Shown here piece after piece: positions 32,043 to 41,672 of a stretch of DNA of 64,000 nt. Every line of letters begins with the position of its first letter. Position 1 is the stretch's first letter. Origin of the DNA: HGM04593 sp045657945 (GTDB lineage: Bacteria > Bacteroidota > Bacteroidia > Bacteroidales > Bacteroidaceae). The position numbers were made by a program, and so were the translations under genes. Where the stretch lies: positions 24,427 through 88,426 of the forward strand of contig JAZOUB010000029.1 of the NCBI GenBank assembly GCA_045657945.1, given 5' to 3'. The notes under the pieces were generated by a model. The model made no database searches. It worked only from the letters and a program-made list of their open reading frames with translations, and was not told the origin of the DNA.

Positions 32043-34562
32043 TTACTCCAGTTCCACCACGGTGATTCCTGCGCCACCGAACTGCACATGTTCGTCGTGG
32101 AAATTCTTTACAAACGGCATGGTGCTGAGGTATTGGCGCACGAGTGTGCGCAGTATGCCGTTGCCTGTTCCGTGAAGAATGCGCAGGCGGTGAACATTGC
32201 ACACCACTGCATCGTCAAGGAAATAGCCCACTGTCTGCACGGCCTCCTCGCCACGCATTCCGCGAATATCAATATCTTCCTTGAAATTCAAACGCTTGTT
32301 ATGTAGCTGTTCCTGTGTCTCGCTTGTGAGGAACGATACCTTGCGCACCTCTTCCTTGGGTGCTTCGCTCGGCTGCAGCCTGCCGATGGCAACCGTTGAC
32401 TTTATAGCTCCAAAACGCACTACGGCCGAATTCTTGGCAAGCGACATCACCTCACCGATTGCCTGCTGCCCGGCAATGCGCACATACATTCCAACGGTAA
32501 TCTGTGGTTGCTTGCGCTCGGGCTGTTGCGGCTTGTCTGCCGCAACAGGAGTGTTGCCATTCTTAGGTTGCTTGCCGTTCTTCCTGCGCTCCTGACGGGC
32601 AAGAATCTTTGCCATCTCACGGTCGGTCTGCATCTGCTGTTTCTGCTTTGCAAGTTCCTCGAGTTGCTTGCCAAAGTCGCTGAGTTCCTGACGCGCCTGG
32701 CGTGTGCGTTCCTTCTCGGCCTTGGCCTCGACAATTGTGCGTATGGTATTCTCTATCTTGGCATTAGCCTCGCGAAGCAGGCGTTCGGCCTCCTCGCGTG
32801 CCTCTTTCAGTATCTGCTTGCGGCTCTTCTTGAGTTCATCGCCCTGCTCCTGCACCTTGCCCAGGATTTCATCGAGTTCCTTCTCTTTCTGATGCACATT
32901 CTTGCGTTTGCTCTCCCAGTAGCGTTTGTCGCGCACAATGTCCTGCAGGTACTTGTCGCTCTGTATGTAGTCACTGCCCACAATCTGCGATGCATCGGCA
33001 ATAACCTCCTCGGGCAAGCCAATCTTGCGTGCAATCTCAACGGCAAACGATGAGCCGGGGTTGCCTATCTGCAACTGGAAGAGTGGGCGCATCTCGCCAC
33101 GGTCATAGAGCATGGCTCCGTTGACAATGCCCGGTGTGGCATCGGCAAAATGCTTGAGGTTCTGATAGTGGGTGGTGATGATGCCGAATGCTCCGCGCTC
33201 GTTGAAACGCTTGAGCAGTGCCTCGGCAATTGCAGCACCTATGAGTGGCTCGGTTCCGCCACCGAACTCGTCAATGAGAATGAGCGAGTCCTTGTCGCAG
33301 TTACGGAGCGTATGTTTCATGTTGAGCAGGTGGCTCGAGTAGGTACTCAGGTCGTCCTCGATGCTCTGTTGGTCGCCAATGTCGATGAACAGATTGCGGA
33401 ATATACCTGCCTTGCTGCGCTCGTGCACAGGGATGAGAAGACCGCACTGCAACATGTACTGCAACAGACCGGCAGTCTTCAGGCACACCGACTTACCACC
33501 GGCATTGGGGCCGGAGATGAGCAGGATGCGGCGTTCGCCGTCGAGCTCAATGTCGAGTGCCGACATTTTGCGGCCATGCTTGCGCAGCGACATCTCGAGC
33601 AACGGATGTCTGGCTGTTCCCCAGTCCATCATGGGGCGGTTCTCAAGCGATGGCTTCACAGCATCGAAGCAGGCTGCAAGCTCGGCTTTAGCGCGTATGA
33701 AATCCATCTCGCCAAGAAACTCGTAGGCAAGCAGCAACTGTGGCACCTGGGGGCGCAGTTCCTGCGAGAAAGCGGTGAGGATGGCAATGATTTCGCGCTT
33801 CTCCTCGGCCTCGAGCTCGCGTATGCGGTTGTTGGCCTCGACCACCTCGGCCGGTTCTATGAAGACAGTCTTTCCACTGGCCGACTCATCGTGCACGATA
33901 CCGCCCATCTTGCGTTTGAGCGCGGGTGCGACAGGGATTACCAGACGGCCGTCGCGCATTGTGGGCGAGGCGTCCTTCTCTACAAGTCCATCGGCCTGTG
34001 CTTTGCGCAGAATGCTGTTGAGCGTGCGCGAAATGCCGCTCGAGGTGCGCGCAAGGTCGCCACGGATGCGTGCCAGAGCCGGAGACGCACTGTCTTTGAC
34101 AGTGCCGAACTTGTCAATGATTGTATCAATATCGCGGATGATGCGTGGGAATGCCTCGACATCGCCGGCAAGTGCCCTCAAAGAGGGGTACAAGGGCGAA
34201 TCGTCACCATCGGCCGAGCTGCCGCTCTGCTTGCGCAGGAGCGCAAGGATGCGCCCGATGGTATCGAGCGAACGACGCAGCGAGAAGAGTTCCTCGGCCG
34301 CCATGTACATACCCTCGATGCGGATGCGCTGCAGCGGTTCGCGCACATCGAAATAGAAGTCGGACGGGAAGCCGTCCTCTACCCGCAGTATCTGCAAGAA
34401 CTCCACCACCTCGTCGAGCCGGCGGCCTATGGTGTCGAAATCAGTGAGGAACTGCATGTCATCGATGCGCTCCCTGCCCAACGGGCAGAGGCACTCCTCC
34501 TTGAGCATGCGGCGGATGGCATCGAACTCAATTCTTGTCTCAAAATTCTGCGGATATATCAT
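32043..34562 (-). CDS. mutS2: Endonuclease MutS2
   Basis: This 839-residue MutS homolog lacks the mismatch-binding domain. It is linked to suppression of recombination and, in some bacteria, to rescue of collided ribosomes. Order: N-terminal core/lever helices (1-320); ATPase with Walker A GPNAGGKS (351-358), STYSSHLLNMKHTL and Walker B LILIDEFGGGTEP; a long coiled coil (about 545-660); a basic KOW-like linker (ITVGMYVRIAGQQAIGEV); and a C-terminal Smr nuclease domain (about 765-839) with DIDIRGMRGEEAV and LRILHGTGNGILR. The start is ATG at 34562 (MIYPQNFETR). The frame runs 166 codons further upstream into the GH31 gene region on the other strand; that part is not real. Confidence 0.95.
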   Translation of the reverse strand: MIYPQNFETRIEFDAIRRMLKEECLCPLGRERIDDMQFLTDFDTIGRRLDEVVEFLQILRVEDGFPSDFYFDVREPLQRIRIEGMYMAAEELFSLRRSLDTIGRILALLRKQSGSSADGDDSPLYPSLRALAGDVEAFPRIIRDIDTIIDKFGTVKDSASPALARIRGDLARTSSGISRTLNSILRKAQADGLVEKDASPTMRDGRLVIPVAPALKRKMGGIVHDESASGKTVFIEPAEVVEANNRIRELEAEEKREIIAILTAFSQELRPQVPQLLLAYEFLGEMDFIRAKAELAACFDAVKPSLENRPMMDWGTARHPLLEMSLRKHGRKMSALDIELDGERRILLISGPNAGGKSVCLKTAGLLQYMLQCGLLIPVHERSKAGIFRNLFIDIGDQQSIEDDLSTYSSHLLNMKHTLRNCDKDSLILIDEFGGGTEPLIGAAIAEALLKRFNERGAFGIITTHYQNLKHFADATPGIVNGAMLYDRGEMRPLFQLQIGNPGSSFAVEIARKIGLPEEVIADASQIVGSDYIQSDKYLQDIVRDKRYWESKRKNVHQKEKELDEILGKVQEQGDELKKSRKQILKEAREEAERLLREANAKIENTIRTIVEAKAEKERTRQARQELSDFGKQLEELAKQKQQMQTDREMAKILARQERRKNGKQPKNGNTPVAADKPQQPERKQPQITVGMYVRIAGQQAIGEVMSLAKNSAVVRFGAIKSTVAIGRLQPSEAPKEEVRKVSFLTSETQEQLHNKRLNFKEDIDIRGMRGEEAVQTVGYFLDDAVVCNVHRLRILHGTGNGILRTLVRQYLSTMPFVKNFHDEHVQFGGAGITVVELE

Positions 34563-34781
34563 TGCTGTTTTTGTTTCGGAGTGCGAAGATACATCAAAAA
34601 GCGCAAAAACGCCCCGGTCGGGAGCGATTATTGTAGCAAAGCACCTTTTTTGACAAAGTTTTTGCGTAATAGAATATATTAATATAATTAATTTTATAAT
34701 TTTGCATTTTGGTGGAGCATTGTGCAGAACAGTACCGCCAATGACAAGAGAGAAACATAAACAATTTATAAAACTGCAACT

Positions 34782-37700
34782 ATGAGATTTACCCCAAAAA
34801 GCATCAAGGCGATCCTGTTGTCGGCAGCGATGTTGGCAGTCGGCATGCCTACACAGGCGTTCGCAGCAAACGACGGCGAACAGGCTGTAGGCGTTATTGC
34901 GGTTGAAAAAATCAACCCCACGACAGTTGAATTGCGCCTGAATGACGGTCATAGAGTGACCATCGATTTCTATGGTGATAACATCTTCCGCATGTTCCGC
35001 GACATCAACGGTGGTATTGTACGCGACCCACAGCCAATGGAGGGCTACCCAGATGCCCAAATTCTTGTTGACAATCCACGCAGGGAGGTATCGGCACTCA
35101 TAGTAAACGAGGCCGACAAGTCATACACCATAAGCACCGGTAAGGTAGAGATTCTTGTGTGCAAGGTTACAGGACAGATTAAGGTTACTGACCTAACAAC
35201 CGGCAAGGTTGCTTTTGAAGAGACTGAGCCCGTGCTTTTCAAGAAATCAAAGACCACTATCACACTCAAGTGCAACGAGGGTGAATACTTCTACGGAGGC
35301 GGTGTACAGAACGGCCGTTTCTCACACGCAGGCAAAGCTATTGACATTGAGAACCAGAGCAGTTGGACCGACGGCGGTGTTGCATCGCCAACACCATTCT
35401 TCTGGTCAACAAACGGCTACGGCTTCATGTGGCACACTTTCCGCAAGGGCAAGTACGATTTCGGAGCAACAGAGGCCGGAACAACAACCCTGATGCACGA
35501 GGAGAACTACCTTGATGTGTTCTTTATGATAAACAGCGACGGCATTGCGTTGCTTAACGACTTCTACCAGTTGACCGGTAACCCAGTGCTAATGCCAAAG
35601 TTCGGTTTCTACATGGGACACCTGAACGCATACAACCGCGATTACTGGACCGAGAGCAAGGACGGCAGTGGCATGCTCTATGAGGACGGCAAGCGTTACA
35701 AAGAGAGCCAGAGCAACAACGGCGGTGCCAGAGAGTCGCTAAACGGAGAGAACGGCCCTCACCAGTTCTCGGCACGCGCAGCCATCGACCGTTACCTTGA
35801 CCAGGACATGCCTTTCGGTTGGTTCCTTCCAAATGACGGTTACGCTTGCGGCTACGGCCAGACCGAGACCCTAGACGGCAACATACAGAACCTGAAGGAG
35901 TTTGGCGACTATGCACGCGCAAAAGGCGTTGAGATTGGTCTGTGGACCGAGTCTAACCTCTTGCCACGCGAGGGAGTGAAGGCACTCCTGCAGCGCGACC
36001 TTACAAAGGAGGTTCGAGACGCCGGTGTTCGCGTACTCAAGACCGACGTTGCATGGGTGGGTCCAGGCTATTCATTCGGTCTCAAAGGTGTTACTGATGC
36101 TGCAAACATCATGACCTATTACGGCAACAACGCGCGTCCTTACATAATTTCATGCGACGGCTGGGCTGGAACACAGCGCTTTGCCACAATATGGACAGGT
36201 GACCAGACCGGCGGCGAGTGGGAGTACATCCGTTTCCACATACCAACATTCATCGGTGCAAGCCTTTCGGGTCAGCCCAACATCACATCCGATGTTGACG
36301 GTATCTTCGGCGGAAAGAACGTTCCTGTATTCGTTCGCGAGTACCAATGGAAGACCTATACCCCAATGATGCTAAACATGGATGGTTGGGGTTCTAACGA
36401 GAAGTATCCTCACGCGCTCGGCGAGCCAGCCACATCAATCAACCGTACATACATGAAGATGAAGTCGGAGCTTATGCCCTACACATACAGCATAGCACGC
36501 GAAGCTGTTGACGGCAAACCAATGGTACGCGCTATATTCCTTGAGGACGAGGCCAACGCCTTCACAATGGGTACAGCAACACGCTACCAGTACATGTATG
36601 GTCCTTACTTCCTTATAGCTCCTATCTATCAGGAGACAGCGATGGACTCACAGGGCAATGACATCCGCAACAACATTTACCTGCCACAGGGCACATGGTA
36701 TGACTGGTTCACAGGCGAGGCTTACGAGGGCGGCCGTGTAATCAACAACTTCGACACTCCGCTGTGGAAGCTCCCCGTGTTCGTGAAAGCAGGTGCAATC
36801 ATCCCAATGACAGCTCCCAACAACAATGTCAAGGATATGGACAAGGCATTGCGTATGTACGAAATTTACCCACATGGCGCTACATCGTTCACAGAATATG
36901 ATGACGACGGTGTAACCGAGCTCTACCGTTCAGGACAGTTCACAACGACTCTCATTGAGCAGAACTGCGATGCAAAGGGCAATGTGACTGTTACAATCAA
37001 CCCGACCATGGGCAATTTCAACGGTTTCGTAAAGGAGAAGACCACTATTTTCAAGATCAACACAAGCGCACAGCCAAAGAAAATTGCCGCAAAAGTTGGC
37101 GGCAAAAGCGTTAAACTGACACAGGTAAACTCTATCGATGAGTTCATGGGTGGCGAGAATGTGTGGTTCTATGATGCAGAGCCAAACCTCAACCGCTTTG
37201 CAACAAAGGGCAGTGAGTTCGAGAAGGTTCAGATTATCAAGAACCCTGTCATTATGGTAAAACTCGCAAAGAGCGATGTTACAGATGCAGCGACAGTGCT
37301 CACAATCAAGGTCTTCGAGATGAATATCCCAAGCAGCCTGCTTGCCAACGAGGGCGCGCTTGAGGCACCAAAGGCAACCGTTACCGACGAGGACTGCCAG
37401 GCATACACCCTCACTCCATCATGGAACGCTGTTGAGAATGCCGACTACTACGAGATTCTCTTCGATGGCCGCATATACAGCACAATCAAGGGTACAAGCC
37501 TGTTGTTCGAGGACTTGAAGCCTGTAACAGACTACACATTCGCGGTACGTGCCGTAAACAAGAGCGGTGTATCCGAGTGGAACGAGGTGAAAGCTACAAC
37601 AAAGAGCAACCCGCTTGAATGGGCACTCACCGGCGTTACTGCAACGACAAGCTGTCCTAACCAGAGCGGTCAGGATGCCAACCGTCTTTTCGATTTTGAA

Positions 37701-38630
37701 GAGGGTAACATCTGGCACACCGCTTATGGACAGAACGCCATTCCATTCGACCTTGTAATTGACCTCAACGGTCTCTCTACGCTCGACAAGCTGCACTACC
37801 TTGGACGTGAGGATAGCGGTAACGGTACCATCACAAAGGCCACCATCAGCTACAGCACCAACAAAGAGGCATGGAGCGAGCCTGTTGCAGTCGAGTGGGC
37901 ACGCACACCCGACATAAAGGAGTTTACCTTCGACGGTAATCCAAAGGCACGCTACATCAAGATAAGCGTATCGGAGGCCGCCGGTAACTTCGGTTCAGGC
38001 CGCGAGATGTACATCTTCAAGGTTGCAGGCAGTGAAACATTCCTCTCGGGCGACATCAACAAGGACAAGAAAGTTGACGAGAATGACCTCACATCATATC
38101 TCAACTACAACGGCTTGCGCAAGGGAGACAGTGACTTCGAGTACGTGAGCATTGGCGATGTAAACGAGAACAATCTCATTGACGCATACGACATCTCTGT
38201 TGCAGCGACACGCATCGGCGACGGCGTATATGAGCGTCCCGAGAACACTATTGCCGGCAACATCACAATCGCTGCCGACAAGAAGAGCTACAAGGCAGGC
38301 GAGGAGGTTGTGATAACAATCAGTGGCAAGGGTCTTGCTAATGTGAACGCATTCAGCCTTGCATTGCCATACAACCCTGCAGAGTACGACTATGTAGGTA
38401 TTGAAGCAACCGGTACTGGCAGCATGGCAAACTACAGCAAGAACCGTATGCACACCAACGGTGAGACCATTGTTTACCCGACCTTCGTCAACGAGGGCAA
38501 CCAGAACACAGTAAACGGTGACGTTGAACTTGTCAAGGTAACCCTGAAGGCAAAAAAGAACATCAAGTTCAACATCAAGGCAGTCGAGGGCGTAATAGTT
38601 GACAAGCACCTGAACACTGTAAAGTTCTGA
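34782..38630 (+). CDS. Secreted GH31 glycosidase with FN3, CBM32-like, dockerin and cohesin-like modules
   Basis: This 1282-residue exported enzyme has a signal peptide of about 29 residues (ending QAFAA). An N-terminal GH31 beta-sandwich (about 35-270) is followed by the catalytic barrel (about 270-600). Candidate nucleophile is Asp422 (VLKTDVAWVGPGY) and acid/base Asp474 (IWTGDQTGGEW). The segments DGWAGTQRF and SGQPNITSDVDGIFGG resemble the subfamily containing alpha-N-acetylgalactosaminidases (GH31_18), so a mucin-type GalNAc substrate is possible. Then come a proximal beta domain, FN3 (about 867-950), a discoidin/CBM32-like domain (about 955-1085), and a dockerin-like pair of Ca loops (GDINKDKKVDENDL and GDVNENNLIDAYD, about 1089-1148). 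A cohesin-like domain runs from about 1159 to 1282. There is no T9SS tail. It is monocistronic. Confidence 0.88.
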   Translation: MRFTPKSIKAILLSAAMLAVGMPTQAFAANDGEQAVGVIAVEKINPTTVELRLNDGHRVTIDFYGDNIFRMFRDINGGIVRDPQPMEGYPDAQILVDNPRREVSALIVNEADKSYTISTGKVEILVCKVTGQIKVTDLTTGKVAFEETEPVLFKKSKTTITLKCNEGEYFYGGGVQNGRFSHAGKAIDIENQSSWTDGGVASPTPFFWSTNGYGFMWHTFRKGKYDFGATEAGTTTLMHEENYLDVFFMINSDGIALLNDFYQLTGNPVLMPKFGFYMGHLNAYNRDYWTESKDGSGMLYEDGKRYKESQSNNGGARESLNGENGPHQFSARAAIDRYLDQDMPFGWFLPNDGYACGYGQTETLDGNIQNLKEFGDYARAKGVEIGLWTESNLLPREGVKALLQRDLTKEVRDAGVRVLKTDVAWVGPGYSFGLKGVTDAANIMTYYGNNARPYIISCDGWAGTQRFATIWTGDQTGGEWEYIRFHIPTFIGASLSGQPNITSDVDGIFGGKNVPVFVREYQWKTYTPMMLNMDGWGSNEKYPHALGEPATSINRTYMKMKSELMPYTYSIAREAVDGKPMVRAIFLEDEANAFTMGTATRYQYMYGPYFLIAPIYQETAMDSQGNDIRNNIYLPQGTWYDWFTGEAYEGGRVINNFDTPLWKLPVFVKAGAIIPMTAPNNNVKDMDKALRMYEIYPHGATSFTEYDDDGVTELYRSGQFTTTLIEQNCDAKGNVTVTINPTMGNFNGFVKEKTTIFKINTSAQPKKIAAKVGGKSVKLTQVNSIDEFMGGENVWFYDAEPNLNRFATKGSEFEKVQIIKNPVIMVKLAKSDVTDAATVLTIKVFEMNIPSSLLANEGALEAPKATVTDEDCQAYTLTPSWNAVENADYYEILFDGRIYSTIKGTSLLFEDLKPVTDYTFAVRAVNKSGVSEWNEVKATTKSNPLEWALTGVTATTSCPNQSGQDANRLFDFEEGNIWHTAYGQNAIPFDLVIDLNGLSTLDKLHYLGREDSGNGTITKATISYSTNKEAWSEPVAVEWARTPDIKEFTFDGNPKARYIKISVSEAAGNFGSGREMYIFKVAGSETFLSGDINKDKKVDENDLTSYLNYNGLRKGDSDFEYVSIGDVNENNLIDAYDISVAATRIGDGVYERPENTIAGNITIAADKKSYKAGEEVVITISGKGLANVNAFSLALPYNPAEYDYVGIEATGTGSMANYSKNRMHTNGETIVYPTFVNEGNQNTVNGDVELVKVTLKAKKNIKFNIKAVEGVIVDKHLNTVKF

Positions 38631-38644
38631 TAAACAAATACCCA

Positions 38645-38677
38645 GATTGTCTTCGGGCACAGTGCCCGAAGACAATC
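38645..38677 (+). terminator. Terminator of the GH31 gene
   Basis: The 16-base arms 38645-38660 and 38662-38677 are perfectly complementary (core TCTTCGGGCAC), 14 bases after the stop codon. The U-run is weak (TCTTC), so it may also act as a 3'-end stabiliser. Confidence 0.72.
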
Positions 38678-38714
38678 TTCAAAACAAAAACATTAACCAT
38701 AACACTACAAGCTT

Positions 38715-39332
38715 ATGAAAAGATTTACTCTTGTTTTTTCGCTAATGATGACAATGTTCACCGCTGCTATGGCACAGGAGAGTATTGATTTCTCAACCGG
38801 AACATTTGACGGTGCATGGAGCGTAAAAGAGAGCCGCTCAAAATGGACCAGTGACAATGGACTCACCATCGTTGCCACCGATAATAACGGCAATGAGGTC
38901 GGTTCAATGAAATATTACAACAACCGTTTCCAGCTGGACATTGATGCAGGCGTTGCTACACCAATCAAGTACACAATAACTGCGCCCGAGGGCTACATCC
39001 TCACCGAGATGAAGCTGAAGAACTCAAGCAAGAGCCACAACGCACATATTGACTACGACTTGAGAAGCTATTCACTCTACAACACCACAGCAGAATTGGC
39101 TATAACATTTGTCGAGGGCGAGAACGCTTTCTACCTCTATGGCGCAGGTGGCCGTTCTATCTATCTCACATCACTGACCATTACAAAGACCGGCGAGGAA
39201 ACCGGCATCGAAGAGGTAAAGGGTGAAAACGGAGAGGTGAAGGCTATTTACGACCTCACCGGTCGCCGCATCAACGAGATTGCAGGCCCCGGCATCTACA
39301 TTGTTGGCGACAAGAAGGTCTTTGTGAAATAA
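38715..39332 (+). CDS. Small secreted protein with PorSS/T9SS-like C-terminal tail
   Basis: This 205-residue protein has a signal peptide (ending TAAMAQ, about 21). A beta-rich mature part (about 22-155) includes KYTITAPEGYILTEMKLKN and LYGAGGRSIYLTSLTITK, and looks like a jelly-roll. The last 45 residues (TGIEEVKGENGEVKAIYDL, then TGRRINEIAGPGIYIVG and KKVFVK) match the short sorting-type tail common in Prevotella and Paraprevotella exported proteins. In T9SS-using Bacteroidota similar tails guide secretion and anchoring. Function of the mature domain is unknown. It lies after the GH31 terminator and 22 bases before the hydrolase gene. Confidence 0.83.
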   Translation: MKRFTLVFSLMMTMFTAAMAQESIDFSTGTFDGAWSVKESRSKWTSDNGLTIVATDNNGNEVGSMKYYNNRFQLDIDAGVATPIKYTITAPEGYILTEMKLKNSSKSHNAHIDYDLRSYSLYNTTAELAITFVEGENAFYLYGAGGRSIYLTSLTITKTGEETGIEEVKGENGEVKAIYDLTGRRINEIAGPGIYIVGDKKVFVK

Positions 39333-39354
39333 CACACAGAACAAAAGCAGGGAT

Positions 39355-40113
39355 ATGGTCTACAAATACGACGGAATAGACATTAACATAACCATACAGG
39401 GCACCGGCGAGCCGGTGTTCCTGTTGCATGGTTGGGGCTGCACGGGCGAGATTTTCAAGAATATTGCCCTGGTGCTCTCAACCGCATATACCACATACAG
39501 TTTCGATTTCCCGGGGTTCGGTGCCTCACAGGAGCCCACTGCCGTTTGGGGAGTCGAGGAATATACACGCATGGTTGAGCAGTTTGCCAAGGACAACGGC
39601 ATTGAACGCCCTGCCCTTGTGGGACACTCATTCGGTGGCCGTGTGAGCATTGTATATGCGTCGCGTAACGCGGTGAGCCGTGTGGTACTTGTCGATGCCG
39701 CAGGCATAAAGCCAAAGAGACCATTCAAATACTACTGGAAGGTATATACCTTCAAGACCATGAAATGGCTGTGCAATACTTTCCTGCCCAAGGCAAAGGC
39801 ACAGGCTATCATTGACAAACGACGCAAGGGGGCAGGCTCGAGCGACTACAACAACGCCTCGCCCAAGATGCGCGCCATCCTATCAAAGGTTGTGAACGAG
39901 GATCTGAAGCACCTGATGCCAAGCATCAAGGCTCCTACCCTGCTCTTCTGGGGCAACCTTGACACGGCAACACCGCTGAGCGATGCCAAGACAATGGAAA
40001 GACTGATTCCCGATGCCGGACTTGTTGTGGCACACGGCACAGGACATTTCTCTTTCCTTGAGAACCCGGGACTCTTTACCGCTGTAATGAAAAACTTCTT
40101 CAAAATAAAATGA
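39355..40113 (+). CDS. Alpha/beta-hydrolase, first gene of a MurF/Ddl-like cluster
   Basis: This 252-residue cytoplasmic alpha/beta-hydrolase has oxyanion-region LLHGWGCTGE, nucleophile elbow GHSFGG (Ser near 92), late Asp in LFWGNLDTATPLSDA and His in HGTGHFSFLE. The fold is close to lipase/haloperoxidase-like acyl hydrolases. No signal peptide. The stop is one base before the ATG of the Mur-ligase-like gene, so the two products are surely made together. An esterase or thioesterase acting on the peptide product of the two downstream ligases is an attractive but unproven idea. Confidence 0.88.
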   Translation: MVYKYDGIDINITIQGTGEPVFLLHGWGCTGEIFKNIALVLSTAYTTYSFDFPGFGASQEPTAVWGVEEYTRMVEQFAKDNGIERPALVGHSFGGRVSIVYASRNAVSRVVLVDAAGIKPKRPFKYYWKVYTFKTMKWLCNTFLPKAKAQAIIDKRRKGAGSSDYNNASPKMRAILSKVVNEDLKHLMPSIKAPTLLFWGNLDTATPLSDAKTMERLIPDAGLVVAHGTGHFSFLENPGLFTAVMKNFFKIK

Positions 40114-40114
40114 C

Positions 40115-41665
40115 ATGCTACACTTCGCCATCAAATATGCCATAGCGGCAATGCTATTCTTCCTGATGATTGCCAAGTACGACATCCACATGTTCCAGTT
40201 GAGTTCGTATCGCAACAGCCGCTATTTCCGTTGGCTCATCCCGGGCAACATACTTTCCATCAAGCGACTGCTTGCCATTGCCATGCTTGGCAGTGCATTC
40301 ATTCCGGGCTATTTCGGTTGGGGAGTAGCAGTGGGCATTACAGCTACAGGCTGGATACATTGTTTCAGCGAGAAGTTCAAGACACCGCTGGTATATACCA
40401 TGCGCGTGAAGCGTCTGTTTGCGACAAACATCATACTGTTTGCCGTCATCGCGACACTTGCCGTACTGTTTGCAGGCGGATGGGCTAGCGTGGTCATTGG
40501 AGCTGCACTGGTGCTGTCAAATTTCATCATGTTGCTTGCCAATCTTGTGAACAGACCAATTGAGAAGGCTATCAACCGCGGATATTACAACGACGCCAAG
40601 CGCATCATCGAGAGCAACAAGAACCTTATTGTCATTGGCGTCACCGGAAGTTTTGGCAAGACTAGCACCAAGAACTACCTTGCCGGCGTGCTTGCCGAGA
40701 AATACAATGTGCTTGTGACACCGGGCAACTTCAACACCCTGCTTGGCGTAATACGCACAATTCGCGAACAGTTGCGCCCCTATCACCAGGTATTCATTGT
40801 GGAGATGGGTGCAAAGCAGACAAACGACATCAAGGAGATATGTGACCTTGTGCACCCCACCATAGGTATCGTTACCGCTGTGGGCGAGATGCATCTGGAG
40901 ACATTCAAGACTGTAGAAAACATACAGAATACAAAATTCGAACTTATAAACTCACTGCCAGCAGGTGGACTGGGTGTCATCAACAATGACTCGCAGTACA
41001 TCAGCAGCTACAAAGGCATCACAAGCCCCTGCAAGCTCATACGCTATGCTGTGGAGGGCGGGGGTGACTACAAGGCCGGCGATGTAAGATATGGAGCAAA
41101 CGGTGTATCGTTTGCGCTAAACAACGGTGAGCAGTTCAGCAGCCGCCTATTGGGCGACGGTAACCTGCTCAACATTCTGGCAGCGATTGCCGTTGCCGAC
41201 CACCTGGGCGTGCCTACAGCAAAGCAGAAGAATGCCATTGCACGCCTGCAACCAGTTGAGCACCGTCTGTCGATGAAGGTATCGAACGGCATAACAGTGC
41301 TCGACGACGCATACAACTCTAACCCTCAGGGTGCAAAGATGGCACTTGCCGTGCTCAATGGCTTCACTGTAGCACAAGGCAACAAGCGCATTGTAATCAC
41401 TCCGGGATTTGTGGAGATGGGTGCACGACAGGCCGAGGCAAACAAAGAACTTGGACGCACGATTGCCACAAGCTGCGACTATGCAATTGTGGTGAACGCC
41501 ACCAACCGCGATGCCATAAAGAGTGGCATCGACGAGGGCGGCCTGTCCGAGGACAAATACTTCCTTGCCGACTCGCTCAACCATGCCCACGCACGCCTTG
41601 CACAGATTCTGTGCGCCGGCGATGTGGTGCTCTATGAGAATGACTTGCCCGACAATTTCAAGTAA
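40115..41665 (+). CDS. Membrane-anchored Mur ligase (MurF-like)
   Basis: This 516-residue protein has an unusual N-terminal region of about 170 residues with several hydrophobic segments (about 5-20, 51-83, 103-145). A Mur-ligase catalytic core follows. Its P-loop is GVTGSFGKTST (175-185). The central domain has NFNTLLGVIRTI, VEMGAKQTNDIKEI and TAVGEMHLETF. The C-terminal ligase domain has VEHRLSMKVSNGITVLDDAY and NSNPQGAKMAL. MurF normally adds D-Ala-D-Ala to UDP-MurNAc-tripeptide in the cytosol and has no membrane part. A paralogue with a different acceptor, or a dedicated membrane-bound role, is likely. A Ddl-like ligase gene follows. Confidence 0.9.
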   Translation: MLHFAIKYAIAAMLFFLMIAKYDIHMFQLSSYRNSRYFRWLIPGNILSIKRLLAIAMLGSAFIPGYFGWGVAVGITATGWIHCFSEKFKTPLVYTMRVKRLFATNIILFAVIATLAVLFAGGWASVVIGAALVLSNFIMLLANLVNRPIEKAINRGYYNDAKRIIESNKNLIVIGVTGSFGKTSTKNYLAGVLAEKYNVLVTPGNFNTLLGVIRTIREQLRPYHQVFIVEMGAKQTNDIKEICDLVHPTIGIVTAVGEMHLETFKTVENIQNTKFELINSLPAGGLGVINNDSQYISSYKGITSPCKLIRYAVEGGGDYKAGDVRYGANGVSFALNNGEQFSSRLLGDGNLLNILAAIAVADHLGVPTAKQKNAIARLQPVEHRLSMKVSNGITVLDDAYNSNPQGAKMALAVLNGFTVAQGNKRIVITPGFVEMGARQAEANKELGRTIATSCDYAIVVNATNRDAIKSGIDEGGLSEDKYFLADSLNHAHARLAQILCAGDVVLYENDLPDNFK

Positions 41666-41672
41666 ACAGAAG

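Noticed and set aside
33150..34682. 510-codon plus-strand ORF
   Set aside because: It is the antisense shadow of mutS2 and has no recognisable domain.
34563..35060. 166-codon N-terminal extension of the MutS2 frame
   Set aside because: It runs antisense through the GH31 gene's start and its promoter region. It shows no MutS2 homology, and MutS2 starts naturally at ATG 34562.
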